This document shows, piece by piece, positions 39,268-49,696 of a DNA stretch of 64,000 nt. Where the stretch lies: NCBI GenBank assembly GCA_905233555.1, contig CAJODF010000006.1:20029-84028 (forward strand), in the 5' to 3' direction. The notes beneath the pieces were generated by a model. The model had not been told where the DNA came from and made no database searches. It saw only the letters and a program-made list of their open reading frames with translations. The DNA is from an uncultured Prevotella sp. (GTDB lineage: Bacteria; Bacteroidota; Bacteroidia; Bacteroidales; Bacteroidaceae). A program made the position numbers and the translations under genes. How positions within the stretch are numbered: the first letter of the stretch is position 1; each line of letters starts with the position of its first letter.

Positions 39268-40347
39268 CTATTTGTTCTTGACGATATATTTCTGATAGTA
39301 GGAAATAAGAAGTGTGGTCATCGGCAAGGCGATAATCATACCAAGAATACCCATCAACGAGCCCCAGATGGAGAGCGACAACAGGATAATGGCCGAATTG
39401 AGGCCTGTCACATGACCCATGATCTTCGGGGTCAGGATAGCATCCTGAATCGCTTGAACCACAGCAAATACTATCACTGCCATCAACATGATCATCCAGA
39501 AATTCTGACCTGTCTCGGCTGCCTTGACAATGGCCAACAGGATGGTGGGCACAAAACCGATGAGTTGGAGATAAGGCACCATGTTGAGCAGGCCGATAAA
39601 CAAGCCCAAACCCACAGCCATCGGAAAGTCGATAATGAGGAAACCAATACTGAAAAGGATACCCACACAGAATGCCACCATAGCCTGACCACGGAAATAT
39701 TTGTTCATACTATCCCCCACATCATGAACCAACTGGGTGGCAAAGGGACGATAACGCTCTGGCAACAGGCGAGGCCAACCAGTAGTGAGGCGTTCGTAGT
39801 CTAATAATATTAATAAGGTATAGAGGATAACCATAGATATCGTGAAGAGACTGGACACAATACTTATGGACTGGGTGATGACATCCCAGAGTTTCGGAAC
39901 AGTAGCCTTCACGCCATCGAGGAATCCATCCTGAGTGACGATGCCCTTGATATCTTCTACAGTGAGGTGTTCGCGAATAAAGTCCTCAATCGTATCAGGG
40001 ATATTATTCATAAGTTGCGACTGCGATAGATAGGCCACCAGCAAATCCTTCACTCGCGTCGTCTCTTCCACTATCGGGGGAAATATCAGCAAGAAGATGC
40101 CCGTGAGCACGAGTCCCACCACAAGGAAGGAACAAATGATGCCAAGAAATCGGTACTTCATCTTACAACGGTACTGGAAGAACTTTACCAACGGGAACAG
40201 TAGGTAGGCAATCAACCACGCCAGGAAAAACGGCACCAGCACGCCACTCAAACGGTTGAGTAGCATGACGATACCCGTTATTACTATCGCCCAAAGAAGT
40301 CCTCGAACGACGTTGTCAAATGTAAATTTCGTACGCCCTTCCATCAT
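39268..40347 (-). CDS. AI-2E family transporter (PerM-like)
   Basis: Multiple TMs; GLGLFIGLLNMVPYLQLIGFVP motif. Confidence 0.88.
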   Translation of the reverse strand: MMEGRTKFTFDNVVRGLLWAIVITGIVMLLNRLSGVLVPFFLAWLIAYLLFPLVKFFQYRCKMKYRFLGIICSFLVVGLVLTGIFLLIFPPIVEETTRVKDLLVAYLSQSQLMNNIPDTIEDFIREHLTVEDIKGIVTQDGFLDGVKATVPKLWDVITQSISIVSSLFTISMVILYTLLILLDYERLTTGWPRLLPERYRPFATQLVHDVGDSMNKYFRGQAMVAFCVGILFSIGFLIIDFPMAVGLGLFIGLLNMVPYLQLIGFVPTILLAIVKAAETGQNFWMIMLMAVIVFAVVQAIQDAILTPKIMGHVTGLNSAIILLSLSIWGSLMGILGMIIALPMTTLLISYYQKYIVKNK

Positions 40348-40919
40348 ATGTCCTCTTCTTCATTAGCATTGACACTGGGAGTATTGCCGTCGCCATAAGT
40401 ATCCAGATCGGTATCCCGACGTATGCCTACCTCTCCCAGACTGCTAACCGACACCACCATCGGTATATACTCATCAGTCTGTGGATGACAGACACTGGCG
40501 GCAAAGAAAAGGTTGGTACCCTCCACCTTGTCATAAACCAGTCCTTCAAGAATACCAGTCTGGCGATAGTCGTTGTCAAGACAGGCATCAAAAGCAGCCT
40601 TCGTAAAGACGCGGCTAAAGAAGACAGACCCGTCGGCACGCAGGATACGAAGAGAGATGCGGTTATCGACAAATTTTTGTCCCGTCTCATCCTTTACCAT
40701 CTTAAGACTGTCGTCCGGCACACGACGAATCTCCACCTGATAGTTCTTGTCGAGCCACTTGATGTCCGTGGTCTGGTTATATTCCTGCATCTTGATAGGC
40801 GCCTGCAATTTCGGCTGCTCAGCCTTGGGAGCGATGATGTCATCGCTCTTTTTCTTCTGACCACAACTCATCACCATCATGGCAACAACTACCAACCACA
40901 ATATCTGAATCTTTCTCAT
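40344..40919 (-). CDS. DUF4738-like lipoprotein
   Basis: Start trimmed to MRKIQILWLVVVAMMVMSCGQ (lipobox). Confidence 0.65.
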   Translation of the reverse strand: MRKIQILWLVVVAMMVMSCGQKKKSDDIIAPKAEQPKLQAPIKMQEYNQTTDIKWLDKNYQVEIRRVPDDSLKMVKDETGQKFVDNRISLRILRADGSVFFSRVFTKAAFDACLDNDYRQTGILEGLVYDKVEGTNLFFAASVCHPQTDEYIPMVVSVSSLGEVGIRRDTDLDTYGDGNTPSVNANEEEDI

Positions 40920-41002
40920 AATCTTAATGTAATGGTTTCGAGGACAAAGGTACGAAAAAAAGTGAAAACATAACAACGAAAAGAGAAAAAATCAGCATCT
41001 GA

Positions 41003-41036
41003 CACAAAAAAAGTCTGCTTTTCACAAGCAGACTTT
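41003..41036 (-). terminator. Intrinsic terminator on the minus strand, in a divergent intergenic region
   Basis: AAAGTCTGCTT-gtgaa-AAGCAGACTTT followed by TTTT on the minus strand. Confidence 0.75.
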
Positions 41037-41234
41037 CTAATTTTGTTATCTGAAACCTAAATCTTAATACCTAAACGTATATTACTAACCAATTGAAAGG
41101 ACAGGCTCGCTTGCCATTTACATCCTTTTGACGTACAGATAGACAGAAAGTTTATTGCTCCTGCAAAATAATTTGTGTTTTTTAAGGCAATTCGACATAT
41201 TTTTACTACCTTTGCCCGTAAATTTAGCAATCAG

Positions 41235-41897
41235 ATGAAAAAGAGCAGTCTTTTTTTCGCATTGGTTTGTATGCTGTTCTGTGCCTGCAATGAGGGGAAA
41301 GAGCAAACGGCAGAACAAACTGGCTATCAGAGCATCGACACTGTGCCGATGCTGGTGATGCAAGTACAGAAATGCTCGAAACTCTACACCTCAGAATTCA
41401 AGGTACATAAGATTGTGACCCACGACGACGTGGTGCGCCTGAGGGGGTCAGTCATGCGTCAGGACTACAACATCAAGATTCCCCTCGGCGATCGTAAGAT
41501 TGCCATCCCGATGGACGCCACCCTGAAGGCCTACATCGACTTCAGCCAGTTTTCTGACAAGAATATCGAGCGACAGGGCGACAAGATTACCGTCCTACTG
41601 CCCGACCCTAAGGTGACGATGACTAGTTCCAAGATCGACCAGAAGAACGTACGTCATTATGTGGCTTTTGCCCGTGCCAACTTCAGTGATGCTGAGATGA
41701 CAGACTATGAACAGCAAGGGCGTGCCGCTATCATCCAGAGCATCCCTGATCTGGGAATCATCGACATCGCAAAGGAGAATGCCGCCAGGGTACTCGTTCC
41801 CATGCTCACCCAATTGGGATATCGGGAGGAGAACATCACCATCGCCTTCCGTAAGGAGTTTAACCAGAACAACATCATGAGACTATTAGAACAATGA
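41235..41897 (+). CDS. DUF4230-like lipoprotein
   Basis: Lipobox LFCAC; similar in organisation to the adjacent gene. Confidence 0.75.
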   Translation: MKKSSLFFALVCMLFCACNEGKEQTAEQTGYQSIDTVPMLVMQVQKCSKLYTSEFKVHKIVTHDDVVRLRGSVMRQDYNIKIPLGDRKIAIPMDATLKAYIDFSQFSDKNIERQGDKITVLLPDPKVTMTSSKIDQKNVRHYVAFARANFSDAEMTDYEQQGRAAIIQSIPDLGIIDIAKENAARVLVPMLTQLGYREENITIAFRKEFNQNNIMRLLEQ

Positions 41898-42487
41898 GAA
41901 AAAATACAGCAAAAATGCCCGACCTTGTCAAGATACTGGCGCTCATTGCCTTTATCCTCGTGTTTGTATGGCTGGCGTTCTTCAAGAAAGACAATAGCGT
42001 AGAACTCGGAGTCGATAACCAGATCGACGTCACTCCGACACAGATAGAGAGCATCAAGGAGATAGGTGAATGGGAATTTCTCAGCATCAGCAACGAAGAA
42101 CTGGTCGATACCATTCGCAAGGGTCTCTTCAGCGACGACCATCTGGTACGCATCTATTACGGTACCCTGCGACTGGGCATCAATATGCATCAGGTAAAGC
42201 CCCGCTGGCTCACCGTACAAGGCGACACCGTCACCGCCGTCCTGCCAAAGGTAGGATTGCTCGACAAGGACTTCATCGACGAGGCCCGTACGAAATCCTT
42301 CTACGAGAGTGGCAGATGGCAGGCAAAGGACAGAGAGGCCCTGTACAAGAAAGCCTACCGCCAGATGCTGAATCGCTGCCTCACCCCAGCCAACCTGCAG
42401 ACGGCACAGGAAAATGCCGAAGCGCAATTCCGCAAGATGATGCTCTCAATGGGCTACAAGAACGTACAGATATCATTCGAACAATAA
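41894..42487 (+). CDS. DUF4230-like membrane-anchored protein
   Basis: N-terminal TM; overlaps the previous gene by 4 bp. Confidence 0.75.
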   Translation: MRKNTAKMPDLVKILALIAFILVFVWLAFFKKDNSVELGVDNQIDVTPTQIESIKEIGEWEFLSISNEELVDTIRKGLFSDDHLVRIYYGTLRLGINMHQVKPRWLTVQGDTVTAVLPKVGLLDKDFIDEARTKSFYESGRWQAKDREALYKKAYRQMLNRCLTPANLQTAQENAEAQFRKMMLSMGYKNVQISFEQ

Positions 42488-42499
42488 TAAAGCACAAAG

Positions 42500-43855
42500 A
42501 TGGAAGGACTTAATGAATTCTTTACCGAACTGAGCGGTCTGCTGTGGGGCTGGCCGATGATCATATTACTATTAGGGACACATATATATCTGACCATTAT
42601 CCTGCGCTTCCCGCAACGGAAGATTTTCACTGCTATCCGACTTTCCGTCAGGCGCGACGCCAGTGCTTCAGGCGACGTGTCGCAATTCGGCTCTTTAGCC
42701 ACAGCCTTAGCGGCTACCATCGGCACAGGTAATATCATCGGTGTGGCAACCGCCATCGCACTGGGTGGCCCAGGCGCCGTGCTCTGGTGCTGGCTGACGG
42801 GCGTGTTCGGCATCGCTACGAAATATGCCGAGGGACTATTGGCCATCAAGTACAGGGTACAGACCCAAAGTGGCAAGATGATCGGCGGTCCGATGTATGC
42901 CTTAGAGCGTGGCCTTGGCTGGAAATGGCTGGCCATACTCTTCGCCATCTTCACGGCCTGCGCCTCTTTTGGTATCGGAAACACCGTACAGGCCAATGCC
43001 ATCGCCACACTGGCAAATGAGACCTACGAGATTTCTCCATACCTGACTGGCAGTTTCGTCTGTTTACTCACGGGTGCCGTCGTTCTGGGTGGTGTAAAGA
43101 GCATCGCCCGTGTCTGTAGCATGCTCGTACCATTTATGGCTTTCTTCTATGTCATCGGCTGCTTATACATTTTAGGAATGAATATTCATTACGTGTGGCC
43201 TGCTGTCAAATTGATCGTGGAGTCAGCCTTCAACCCACAGGCTGCCGGCGGCGGCTTTATAGGAACCACTGTGATGATGGTGGCCCGCTATGGTATTGCC
43301 CGTGGACTCTTCTCCAACGAGTCAGGTCTCGGTTCGGCCCCCATTGTGGCAGCCGCTGCGCAGACGCGCAACCCCGTACGCCAAGCCCTCGTCTCGTCGA
43401 GTGGCACCTTCTGGGATACTGTCATCATCTGTGCCCTGACAGGACTGGTTATCGTCAGCAGCATCATTGCCTATCCCGAAATCGGCTACGATAACGGCGC
43501 TACCCTCACCAAAGCCGCCTTCGCGAAAATCCCAGTCATAGGCACTCCGCTGCTCACTTTCGGCTTGTTCACCTTCGCCTTCTCCACCATCCTCGGGTGG
43601 TGCTACTATGGCGAAAAAGCGGTGGAGTATCTGAAGGGGAAACGATGGGTTATCGCTTATCGTGTCATCTATATTGCTGCCGCCTTCATCGGCAGTATCA
43701 TGAACCTTTCCATCGTCTGGCATTTCGCCGACTGCATGAACGCACTGATGGCTTTACCCAACCTGATTTCCCTGCTCTTCCTGAGCGGTATCGTCGTCAA
43801 CGAAACGAGGAAATATCTATGGCACAATCGTCTGGATGCTGTCGATAACACATAA
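42500..43855 (+). CDS. Alanine/glycine:cation symporter (AGCS family)
   Basis: FGSLATALAATIGTGNIIGVATAIALGGPGAVLWCW; GLFSNESGLGSAPIVAAAAQT. Confidence 0.93.
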   Translation: MEGLNEFFTELSGLLWGWPMIILLLGTHIYLTIILRFPQRKIFTAIRLSVRRDASASGDVSQFGSLATALAATIGTGNIIGVATAIALGGPGAVLWCWLTGVFGIATKYAEGLLAIKYRVQTQSGKMIGGPMYALERGLGWKWLAILFAIFTACASFGIGNTVQANAIATLANETYEISPYLTGSFVCLLTGAVVLGGVKSIARVCSMLVPFMAFFYVIGCLYILGMNIHYVWPAVKLIVESAFNPQAAGGGFIGTTVMMVARYGIARGLFSNESGLGSAPIVAAAAQTRNPVRQALVSSSGTFWDTVIICALTGLVIVSSIIAYPEIGYDNGATLTKAAFAKIPVIGTPLLTFGLFTFAFSTILGWCYYGEKAVEYLKGKRWVIAYRVIYIAAAFIGSIMNLSIVWHFADCMNALMALPNLISLLFLSGIVVNETRKYLWHNRLDAVDNT

Positions 43856-43904
43856 AAAAACAAAAAATATCGGCCTATTATTTGGAACTTTGCCAATTTT
43901 CCTC

Positions 43905-43912
43905 TATCTTTG
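43905..43912 (+). promoter_or_regulatory. -7 box TATCTTTG for the sensor kinase
   Basis: TAnnTTTG match 28 bp before the ATG. Confidence 0.65.
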
Positions 43913-43939
43913 CAAAAGAATAACAACGACCTATCAATC

Positions 43940-45703
43940 ATGAATATAAGACATCTGATCCTTCTGGCAATTATTGCGCTTCTTGGCACTGGCAGTGTCA
44001 AAGCCAATGATGATTACAAAAACGACAAGCGATACCTCGAACTGCGCGACGCCATGCATCATGCTTTCAATGATGCCGACAGCGCCCGTTTCTACCCCGC
44101 CGTCAAGAATCTCGAAAACTATCTTCTGGAAAAGAACGACCTGCACGCTTACTATACCCAACGGTGTAATGAGATCATCTTCTTGATGAACCAGCAGAAG
44201 ATATTCGAAGCCTATACCCTCGGACGACAACTCTCCACCGAACTGCGCGAGAAGAAAATCGACAAGGAAATGTATATGGCTTACAATATCCTTGGACATA
44301 TCAACCGCTACTGCGGCAACAAGGCCGCTGCGAGGCGTATTTTCCGCAAAGTCATCGATATGATGGAGGAGGCAGGCTATTACGAGAACATGCCCCCGAT
44401 CTACATGAACCTCGTAAACGTGGAGATTGAGGAAAACCCCGATGAAGCCATGCGCCTGCTCGACAAGGCTCTGGAGATCGCCCAGAAATACTCGCCAGAA
44501 CGCATGTTCGACATCGAGACCAGAAAATACCTCACCTACTTCACCAAAGGTGACATCAAGAAGTTCCAGGAATGTTATGAACTCTACCGCAAGGGTGTGG
44601 CTGAAGGCAAGTCGTCCGTCCACGGCCGCAGTATGGAGGTCTATTATCTGGCCAGCCTCGGCAAAACCGAAGAAGCCATCGCCCTCGCCAAGGAAGAACT
44701 GGGTGACGAGGGAGGCGATGCCATCGCGGAAATATTGCAGAGAGCCGGACGATGGGAGGAAGCCTACAAGGCACTCAAAGAGGCGACAAACGCCAAAGAC
44801 TCAGTCAACAACGTGGTGCTGATTAACAGTATGCGAAGCATTAGCGACCAATTGAGGCTGGAAGAGATGGAGAAACAGACCGCCCGCAACCGCCTCATCG
44901 GTATGGGTATCGGTCTGCTGCTTTTGGCACTGCTCGTGGGAGCCCTCTCCTATATTGTACTCAACCGTCGTAAACATCTGAAGGAACTGAAGATCGCCTA
45001 CGATCACGCCTTGGAGTCGGACCGCATGAAAACAGCCTTCATCCAGAACGTGAGCCATGAGGTGCGCACCCCGCTGAATATCATCAGCGGCTTTTCGCAG
45101 ATTATCGCCATGCCTGAACTCACCAGTAATACCGAGGAGCGTCAGCACATGGCCTTGATGATGCAGAAGAACTGTCACCAAATCACATCGCTCATCGACG
45201 AGATGCTAGAACTCTCGTTCAGTGAATCGACGGAGGATGCAGTCAAAGAAGACCATGTGGAAATCAACGATATGCTTCGCGACATGCTGCAGGAAAACCA
45301 GCCACTTGTCAATGCCGGCACGAAACTGGAGTTCAACACCACCATCAGCGACGACTTCGTGTTGACCACGAACCTGACGATGCTCCGGCGCGCTATTGCC
45401 ACCCTGATCGACAATGCTATCAAGAATACCACCAAGGGTACCATCACAATGAAAGTATCCGCCCTAGGCAGTACCCAACTTGTGTTGGCGGTGGAAGACT
45501 CCGGTCCGGGCATCCCCGAAGAAGAGGCGGAGCATATCTTCGAGCGATTTGTTAAACTCGACGACTTCAAGGAGGGTCTCGGTCTCGGACTGCCCTTGTG
45601 CCGCACGCTCATCAAGCGACTGGGCGGCAATGTACTGCTCGACCAGACCTTCAAAGGCCCTGGTGCCCGTTTCATCATAACCCTGCCGATAGAAACAACA
45701 TAA
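43940..45703 (+). CDS. Sensor histidine kinase with TPR-like N-terminal sensor region
   Basis: H-box FIQNVSHEVRTPLNIISGFSQ; HATPase motifs DSGPGIPEEEAEHIFERF, GLGLGLPLC. Confidence 0.9.
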   Translation: MNIRHLILLAIIALLGTGSVKANDDYKNDKRYLELRDAMHHAFNDADSARFYPAVKNLENYLLEKNDLHAYYTQRCNEIIFLMNQQKIFEAYTLGRQLSTELREKKIDKEMYMAYNILGHINRYCGNKAAARRIFRKVIDMMEEAGYYENMPPIYMNLVNVEIEENPDEAMRLLDKALEIAQKYSPERMFDIETRKYLTYFTKGDIKKFQECYELYRKGVAEGKSSVHGRSMEVYYLASLGKTEEAIALAKEELGDEGGDAIAEILQRAGRWEEAYKALKEATNAKDSVNNVVLINSMRSISDQLRLEEMEKQTARNRLIGMGIGLLLLALLVGALSYIVLNRRKHLKELKIAYDHALESDRMKTAFIQNVSHEVRTPLNIISGFSQIIAMPELTSNTEERQHMALMMQKNCHQITSLIDEMLELSFSESTEDAVKEDHVEINDMLRDMLQENQPLVNAGTKLEFNTTISDDFVLTTNLTMLRRAIATLIDNAIKNTTKGTITMKVSALGSTQLVLAVEDSGPGIPEEEAEHIFERFVKLDDFKEGLGLGLPLCRTLIKRLGGNVLLDQTFKGPGARFIITLPIETT

Positions 45704-45709
45704 TTATAT

Positions 45710-46444
45710 ATGAAGAAAAGCATTTTTACCATTTTGCTCGGCTGCCTAACAGCCGCCAGTTGCAATGCCGCCCAGAAGGTGGATGAGTTCACCACCAAGA
45801 ACGGCAAGAAAGTCACCATCACATGCATCAAGCACGCCAGTATCGAAATCAACTACGACGGCACGGAGATCCAGATCGACCCTGTGGGCGCCGGCGTCAC
45901 ACCAGTCACCGACTACGCCCAGTTCCCCAAGGCCAACATCATCCTCATCACCCATGAGCACAAGGACCACTTCGAGCGCGAGGCCATCGCCTGCATCCGC
46001 ACGCCGGCCACAACGGTCTATTCCAATACGGCCGTCTATAACATGTTCCGCAACAGCCTCCCGCTGAAGAACGGCGACAGCATCACCTATCGTCAGGATA
46101 TCACCATCAAGGCCGTACCTGCCTATAACTACAGCGAGGGCCGCACTCAGTTCCATCCGAAGGGACGCGACAACGGTTATATCCTCAGCCTCGACGGACT
46201 GCGCATCTACATCGCCGGCGACACAGAGGACATCCCCGAGATGGCCGACCTGAAGGATATCGACATCGCCTTCCTGCCTTGCAACCAGCCCTACACGATG
46301 ACTGTCGATCAACTGGTGAAGGCCGCACGGACCATCTCTCCCAAGGTACTCTTCCCCTATCACTACAGCCAGACGCCCATCTCCCAGGCCGTTATGAAAC
46401 TTGCCGGCAGCGGCATCGACATCCGCATCCGCGACTACCAATAA
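45710..46444 (+). CDS. MBL-fold metal-dependent hydrolase (UlaG-like), exported
   Basis: Signal peptide; ITHEHKDHFER; FPYHYSQTP. Confidence 0.88.
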   Translation: MKKSIFTILLGCLTAASCNAAQKVDEFTTKNGKKVTITCIKHASIEINYDGTEIQIDPVGAGVTPVTDYAQFPKANIILITHEHKDHFEREAIACIRTPATTVYSNTAVYNMFRNSLPLKNGDSITYRQDITIKAVPAYNYSEGRTQFHPKGRDNGYILSLDGLRIYIAGDTEDIPEMADLKDIDIAFLPCNQPYTMTVDQLVKAARTISPKVLFPYHYSQTPISQAVMKLAGSGIDIRIRDYQ

Positions 46445-46450
46445 AAAGTT

Positions 46451-48520
46451 TTATTGCTTAAACCTGACTTTCAGGCCTATTACCAACATGCGCCCAGGAG
46501 TGTAGAGGGCATACCTGCGGTTACTGGAATCAATACGACGATCCAAACGGTCGAATAAGTTTTCTATGCCAATGCTAGGCTCAATGACGGCCCACTTGAC
46601 GGTATTGAATGTGTGGATAGTGTTAAGGTTCCAAAGCCCGAACCCTGGAGCATTCTCGTAACTGGTGTAATAGGTCTTCGACTGTAATTTGCCGTTTAGA
46701 TTGACATTAAGTGCATAATTGCCCCACGAATGATGCCAGTCTGCAATGATGGTGGCGGCATTACGGATACTACGTTCCATGATAGTCCAATCTGTACCGC
46801 TTTTGGTGCGGGCATAAGTGTAGACGTAATTGGCAGAGAGGTTGAAGCCTTGGAAGAGGTTGGTCGAGACATTGAGTTGAAACCCCTTCACATCACCACG
46901 ATCACTATTCTGATAGAGCGAATAGCGTTCCAGTTTTGCGGCTTGGTCGTCGGTCATCTCAGGGAATTCCTGTCGCAAACGGGCCAACGACACTTCATCG
47001 ACATCAATGTCCTGACGTACCACCATATTGTTGATACGATTAAGGAATCCTGTCAGACTGATGGCTACCACATTGTTACGGTATTCGGCATTGAGCGACA
47101 GGTAATGACTGCGTTCGGCCCTCAGGTCACGGTTGCCGAAGATTATTTGTGCCTTGCCTCGGTTGACGCTGAAATAGCGGTAATAGATCTCGTCGAGTCC
47201 TGGGGCACGGAATCCTGCCGAATAGGTGGCACGGAAACGGAAATCGCCTGGTGCAGCCATCAATACGACCTTGGGTGTCAACTGGCTGCCAAAAGTTTCG
47301 TGATTGGTATAACGCAATCCGAGGGTTGCCGTCAGAATTTGCAGGAATCGTTGTTCGTGTTGGGCGTAAGCCGCCAATGTCCAAGCATGTTGGTTGATGT
47401 TGCCAGAGGTGGCTTCCAGCCAGTCCTTGCGCCAGTCAGCACCCAAGATGGTAGTACTGCCCTCCATGAGTCCGAGGATGGTCTTCAACTCGCCTTCCAT
47501 CGTACGTTGTTTCTTCGACTGCACATAGTCGCCTATAGCATAGGTCTTTGTCTCCACGTCGTACTCCTTGCCATAACGGAAGCGATCGACAGTAAAATTT
47601 GCCTGTAATGAATTCTTGGACGTAAATTTGTAGATGCTACCCAGATTCCAACGGAAACCTTTATAACGCATCTCATAGTCTGTACCGCCAGTGATGTCAG
47701 CACGCGTATCTGGACGGTCGGTGATCTTGTATGAATAGTCTAAGCCCGCATTCAGAGCCAAATGCTGATTGGGACTGTAGGTGAATTTCTGTCCGATGAT
47801 GTTGGAGCGATAGCCCGTAAACAACGGCGCAATCGTCTGTTGGGTCTCTGTGTCAGAACCCTTGATATATTCCAGATTGTTATTCTGATAACTATCGGCT
47901 CGGTCGTGGGTAAACGATGTATAGGAGCCGAAGCCATTCTTGTAGATATCAAGGTTGACGGACTCGGTGAGTTGTCCTTTCCCTGATACCCTTGTGTCGC
48001 TGGTTACGCTCACCAATTGTTGTGTGGGTTGATCCGTAATGATGTTGATAACACCTCCGATGGCATCCGAGCCATAGAGCGACGAGGCAGCGCCATCCAG
48101 TATCTCGATACGCTTGATGCGCGACATATTGATACGCGACAAATCGACGTTGTTGGAGATGTCGCCAGAAAGTTTCTGTCCGTTGATAAGAATGAGGATA
48201 TATTTGTTGCCCAGGCCATTCAGACGGAGGAAGGTTCCCATGGAGTTGGGAGCCATCGACACCTGCGGTAACATACGTGTCAGGGCGTCGCCGAAATTGG
48301 TGATACCCTGTTCGCGGATTTCCTGTGCAGAGAGCACATGGACGGGTGTGGCCGTACTCTTCAGGCGCTGGTGATGACCAGAACCCGTTACGACTACGGG
48401 GTTGAGATTATAGGTGCGATCCGTCAACGACGAATCATTTTTTTCCATTTTATGGATTTGGGGAAAAGCGGCACTCCCCGAAAGGAGTGCCACTATGAGC
48501 ATCAATAGTTTCTTTTGCAT
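46451..48520 (-). CDS. TonB-dependent receptor
   Basis: Plug domain (RIEILDGAASSLYGSDAIGGVINIITD) and C-terminal beta strand LVIGLKVRFKQ. Confidence 0.93.
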   Translation of the reverse strand: MQKKLLMLIVALLSGSAAFPQIHKMEKNDSSLTDRTYNLNPVVVTGSGHHQRLKSTATPVHVLSAQEIREQGITNFGDALTRMLPQVSMAPNSMGTFLRLNGLGNKYILILINGQKLSGDISNNVDLSRINMSRIKRIEILDGAASSLYGSDAIGGVINIITDQPTQQLVSVTSDTRVSGKGQLTESVNLDIYKNGFGSYTSFTHDRADSYQNNNLEYIKGSDTETQQTIAPLFTGYRSNIIGQKFTYSPNQHLALNAGLDYSYKITDRPDTRADITGGTDYEMRYKGFRWNLGSIYKFTSKNSLQANFTVDRFRYGKEYDVETKTYAIGDYVQSKKQRTMEGELKTILGLMEGSTTILGADWRKDWLEATSGNINQHAWTLAAYAQHEQRFLQILTATLGLRYTNHETFGSQLTPKVVLMAAPGDFRFRATYSAGFRAPGLDEIYYRYFSVNRGKAQIIFGNRDLRAERSHYLSLNAEYRNNVVAISLTGFLNRINNMVVRQDIDVDEVSLARLRQEFPEMTDDQAAKLERYSLYQNSDRGDVKGFQLNVSTNLFQGFNLSANYVYTYARTKSGTDWTIMERSIRNAATIIADWHHSWGNYALNVNLNGKLQSKTYYTSYENAPGFGLWNLNTIHTFNTVKWAVIEPSIGIENLFDRLDRRIDSSNRRYALYTPGRMLVIGLKVRFKQ

Positions 48521-48529
48521 CGAGAGAGA

Positions 48530-49696
48530 TTATTCTTCCGGATTCTTTGAATGGTAATAGTCCAGAGGCTCGCCATCAATGGCGTATCTCGTATGTTCCA
48601 TCCACACCTCACGGATGGTGGGCAGTTCGAGCAGACCTTTGTGGATGACATTCTCCTCAGGGCAGTCGTAGCCGAGGTGACGGAAGTACATCTTCCAAGA
48701 GGTATCCTCTACCTCACCCTCCTCGTTGGGAGTGAAACCTACGCCTTCTTCCCAGTTGTCATCATCGTCACCACCCATGTCGTTATGACCGTGGTCACCG
48801 TCGATAGACATCAGCGGGTGCAGGAATATCTTACCACTGGTGATACCTGCGGCTGTCATGCGGGCCCAAACGTGGGTCTTGAAGTTCTCCATCATATCCA
48901 CTGTACCTACGAAATAGTTGGGGCTGTACTGCTGTAAGGCTGCTTCGAGTTGAGTGTAACGCACATTAGCCTTATAGGTGTCGTACTCGTCGGGGTTACC
49001 ATGACCCATAAAGGCAACAACACCTTGAGCGGCCTGGCTCTTATAGAGTTCGTTGAGTTGCTTGGCTACTTCATTGACATCCACCTCAGCATCCTGCAGC
49101 AGGGGCACACCAAGTCTCAGTTCCACACCAGCCAAATAGTCGTCGTCGAGGTCGCCGTTGGCATTGTTGGCGAAGTCCTTGATGTAGTTAATCACACGGG
49201 TATATTCCTCACCCGGGATCACCTGCAGCGACTGAACTACGATTTCATTGTATCGAACCTTCTTGTCAGCAAATGCATTGAGCCAGAAAAGAGGAGCGTA
49301 ATAGAAACGGGGCTCTGTGTTCTCACCGGCAGCAGCACGGTTGATACAGATAGCCGACGAATAACTCAGGAAAATGTCGTAGCTTGGGAAAGCCTTCTTA
49401 TAGGCATCGACGGTGGCGTCGAAAGCATCATATGCCTGCTCCCATGTCGAACCGAAAGCCACGAGCAGGATCACCTTGTCGTGCTTCTTGTTGTCCTTTA
49501 CCGTCTGGGTAACGATCGTCTGATAGCGCGACCAGTTGTTGTCTTCTTTCACGGTGTCGGTCTGAATCACTTTAATCGTGTCATTCTTGATGACCTCCAC
49601 GATTTTCTCCACTTCCTTTTCTTTTTCACAGGAAGTAATACCAGCGGTGAGGCAAACGGCTACGAATGCCAATACCAAATACTTAATTTTCTTCAT
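48530..49696 (-). CDS. CbiK-like sirohydrochlorin cobaltochelatase-family lipoprotein
   Basis: Lipobox LTAGITSC; ILLVAFGSTWEQAYDAFDAT; VAFMGHGNPDEYDTY; between two TonB receptors under a B12 riboswitch. Confidence 0.85.
   Translation of the reverse strand: MKKIKYLVLAFVAVCLTAGITSCEKEKEVEKIVEVIKNDTIKVIQTDTVKEDNNWSRYQTIVTQTVKDNKKHDKVILLVAFGSTWEQAYDAFDATVDAYKKAFPSYDIFLSYSSAICINRAAAGENTEPRFYYAPLFWLNAFADKKVRYNEIVVQSLQVIPGEEYTRVINYIKDFANNANGDLDDDYLAGVELRLGVPLLQDAEVDVNEVAKQLNELYKSQAAQGVVAFMGHGNPDEYDTYKANVRYTQLEAALQQYSPNYFVGTVDMMENFKTHVWARMTAAGITSGKIFLHPLMSIDGDHGHNDMGGDDDDNWEEGVGFTPNEEGEVEDTSWKMYFRHLGYDCPEENVIHKGLLELPTIREVWMEHTRYAIDGEPLDYYHSKNPEE

Noticed and set aside
46730-47608. 292-aa plus-strand ORF
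   Set aside because: Antisense to a TonB-dependent receptor with intact plug and barrel.
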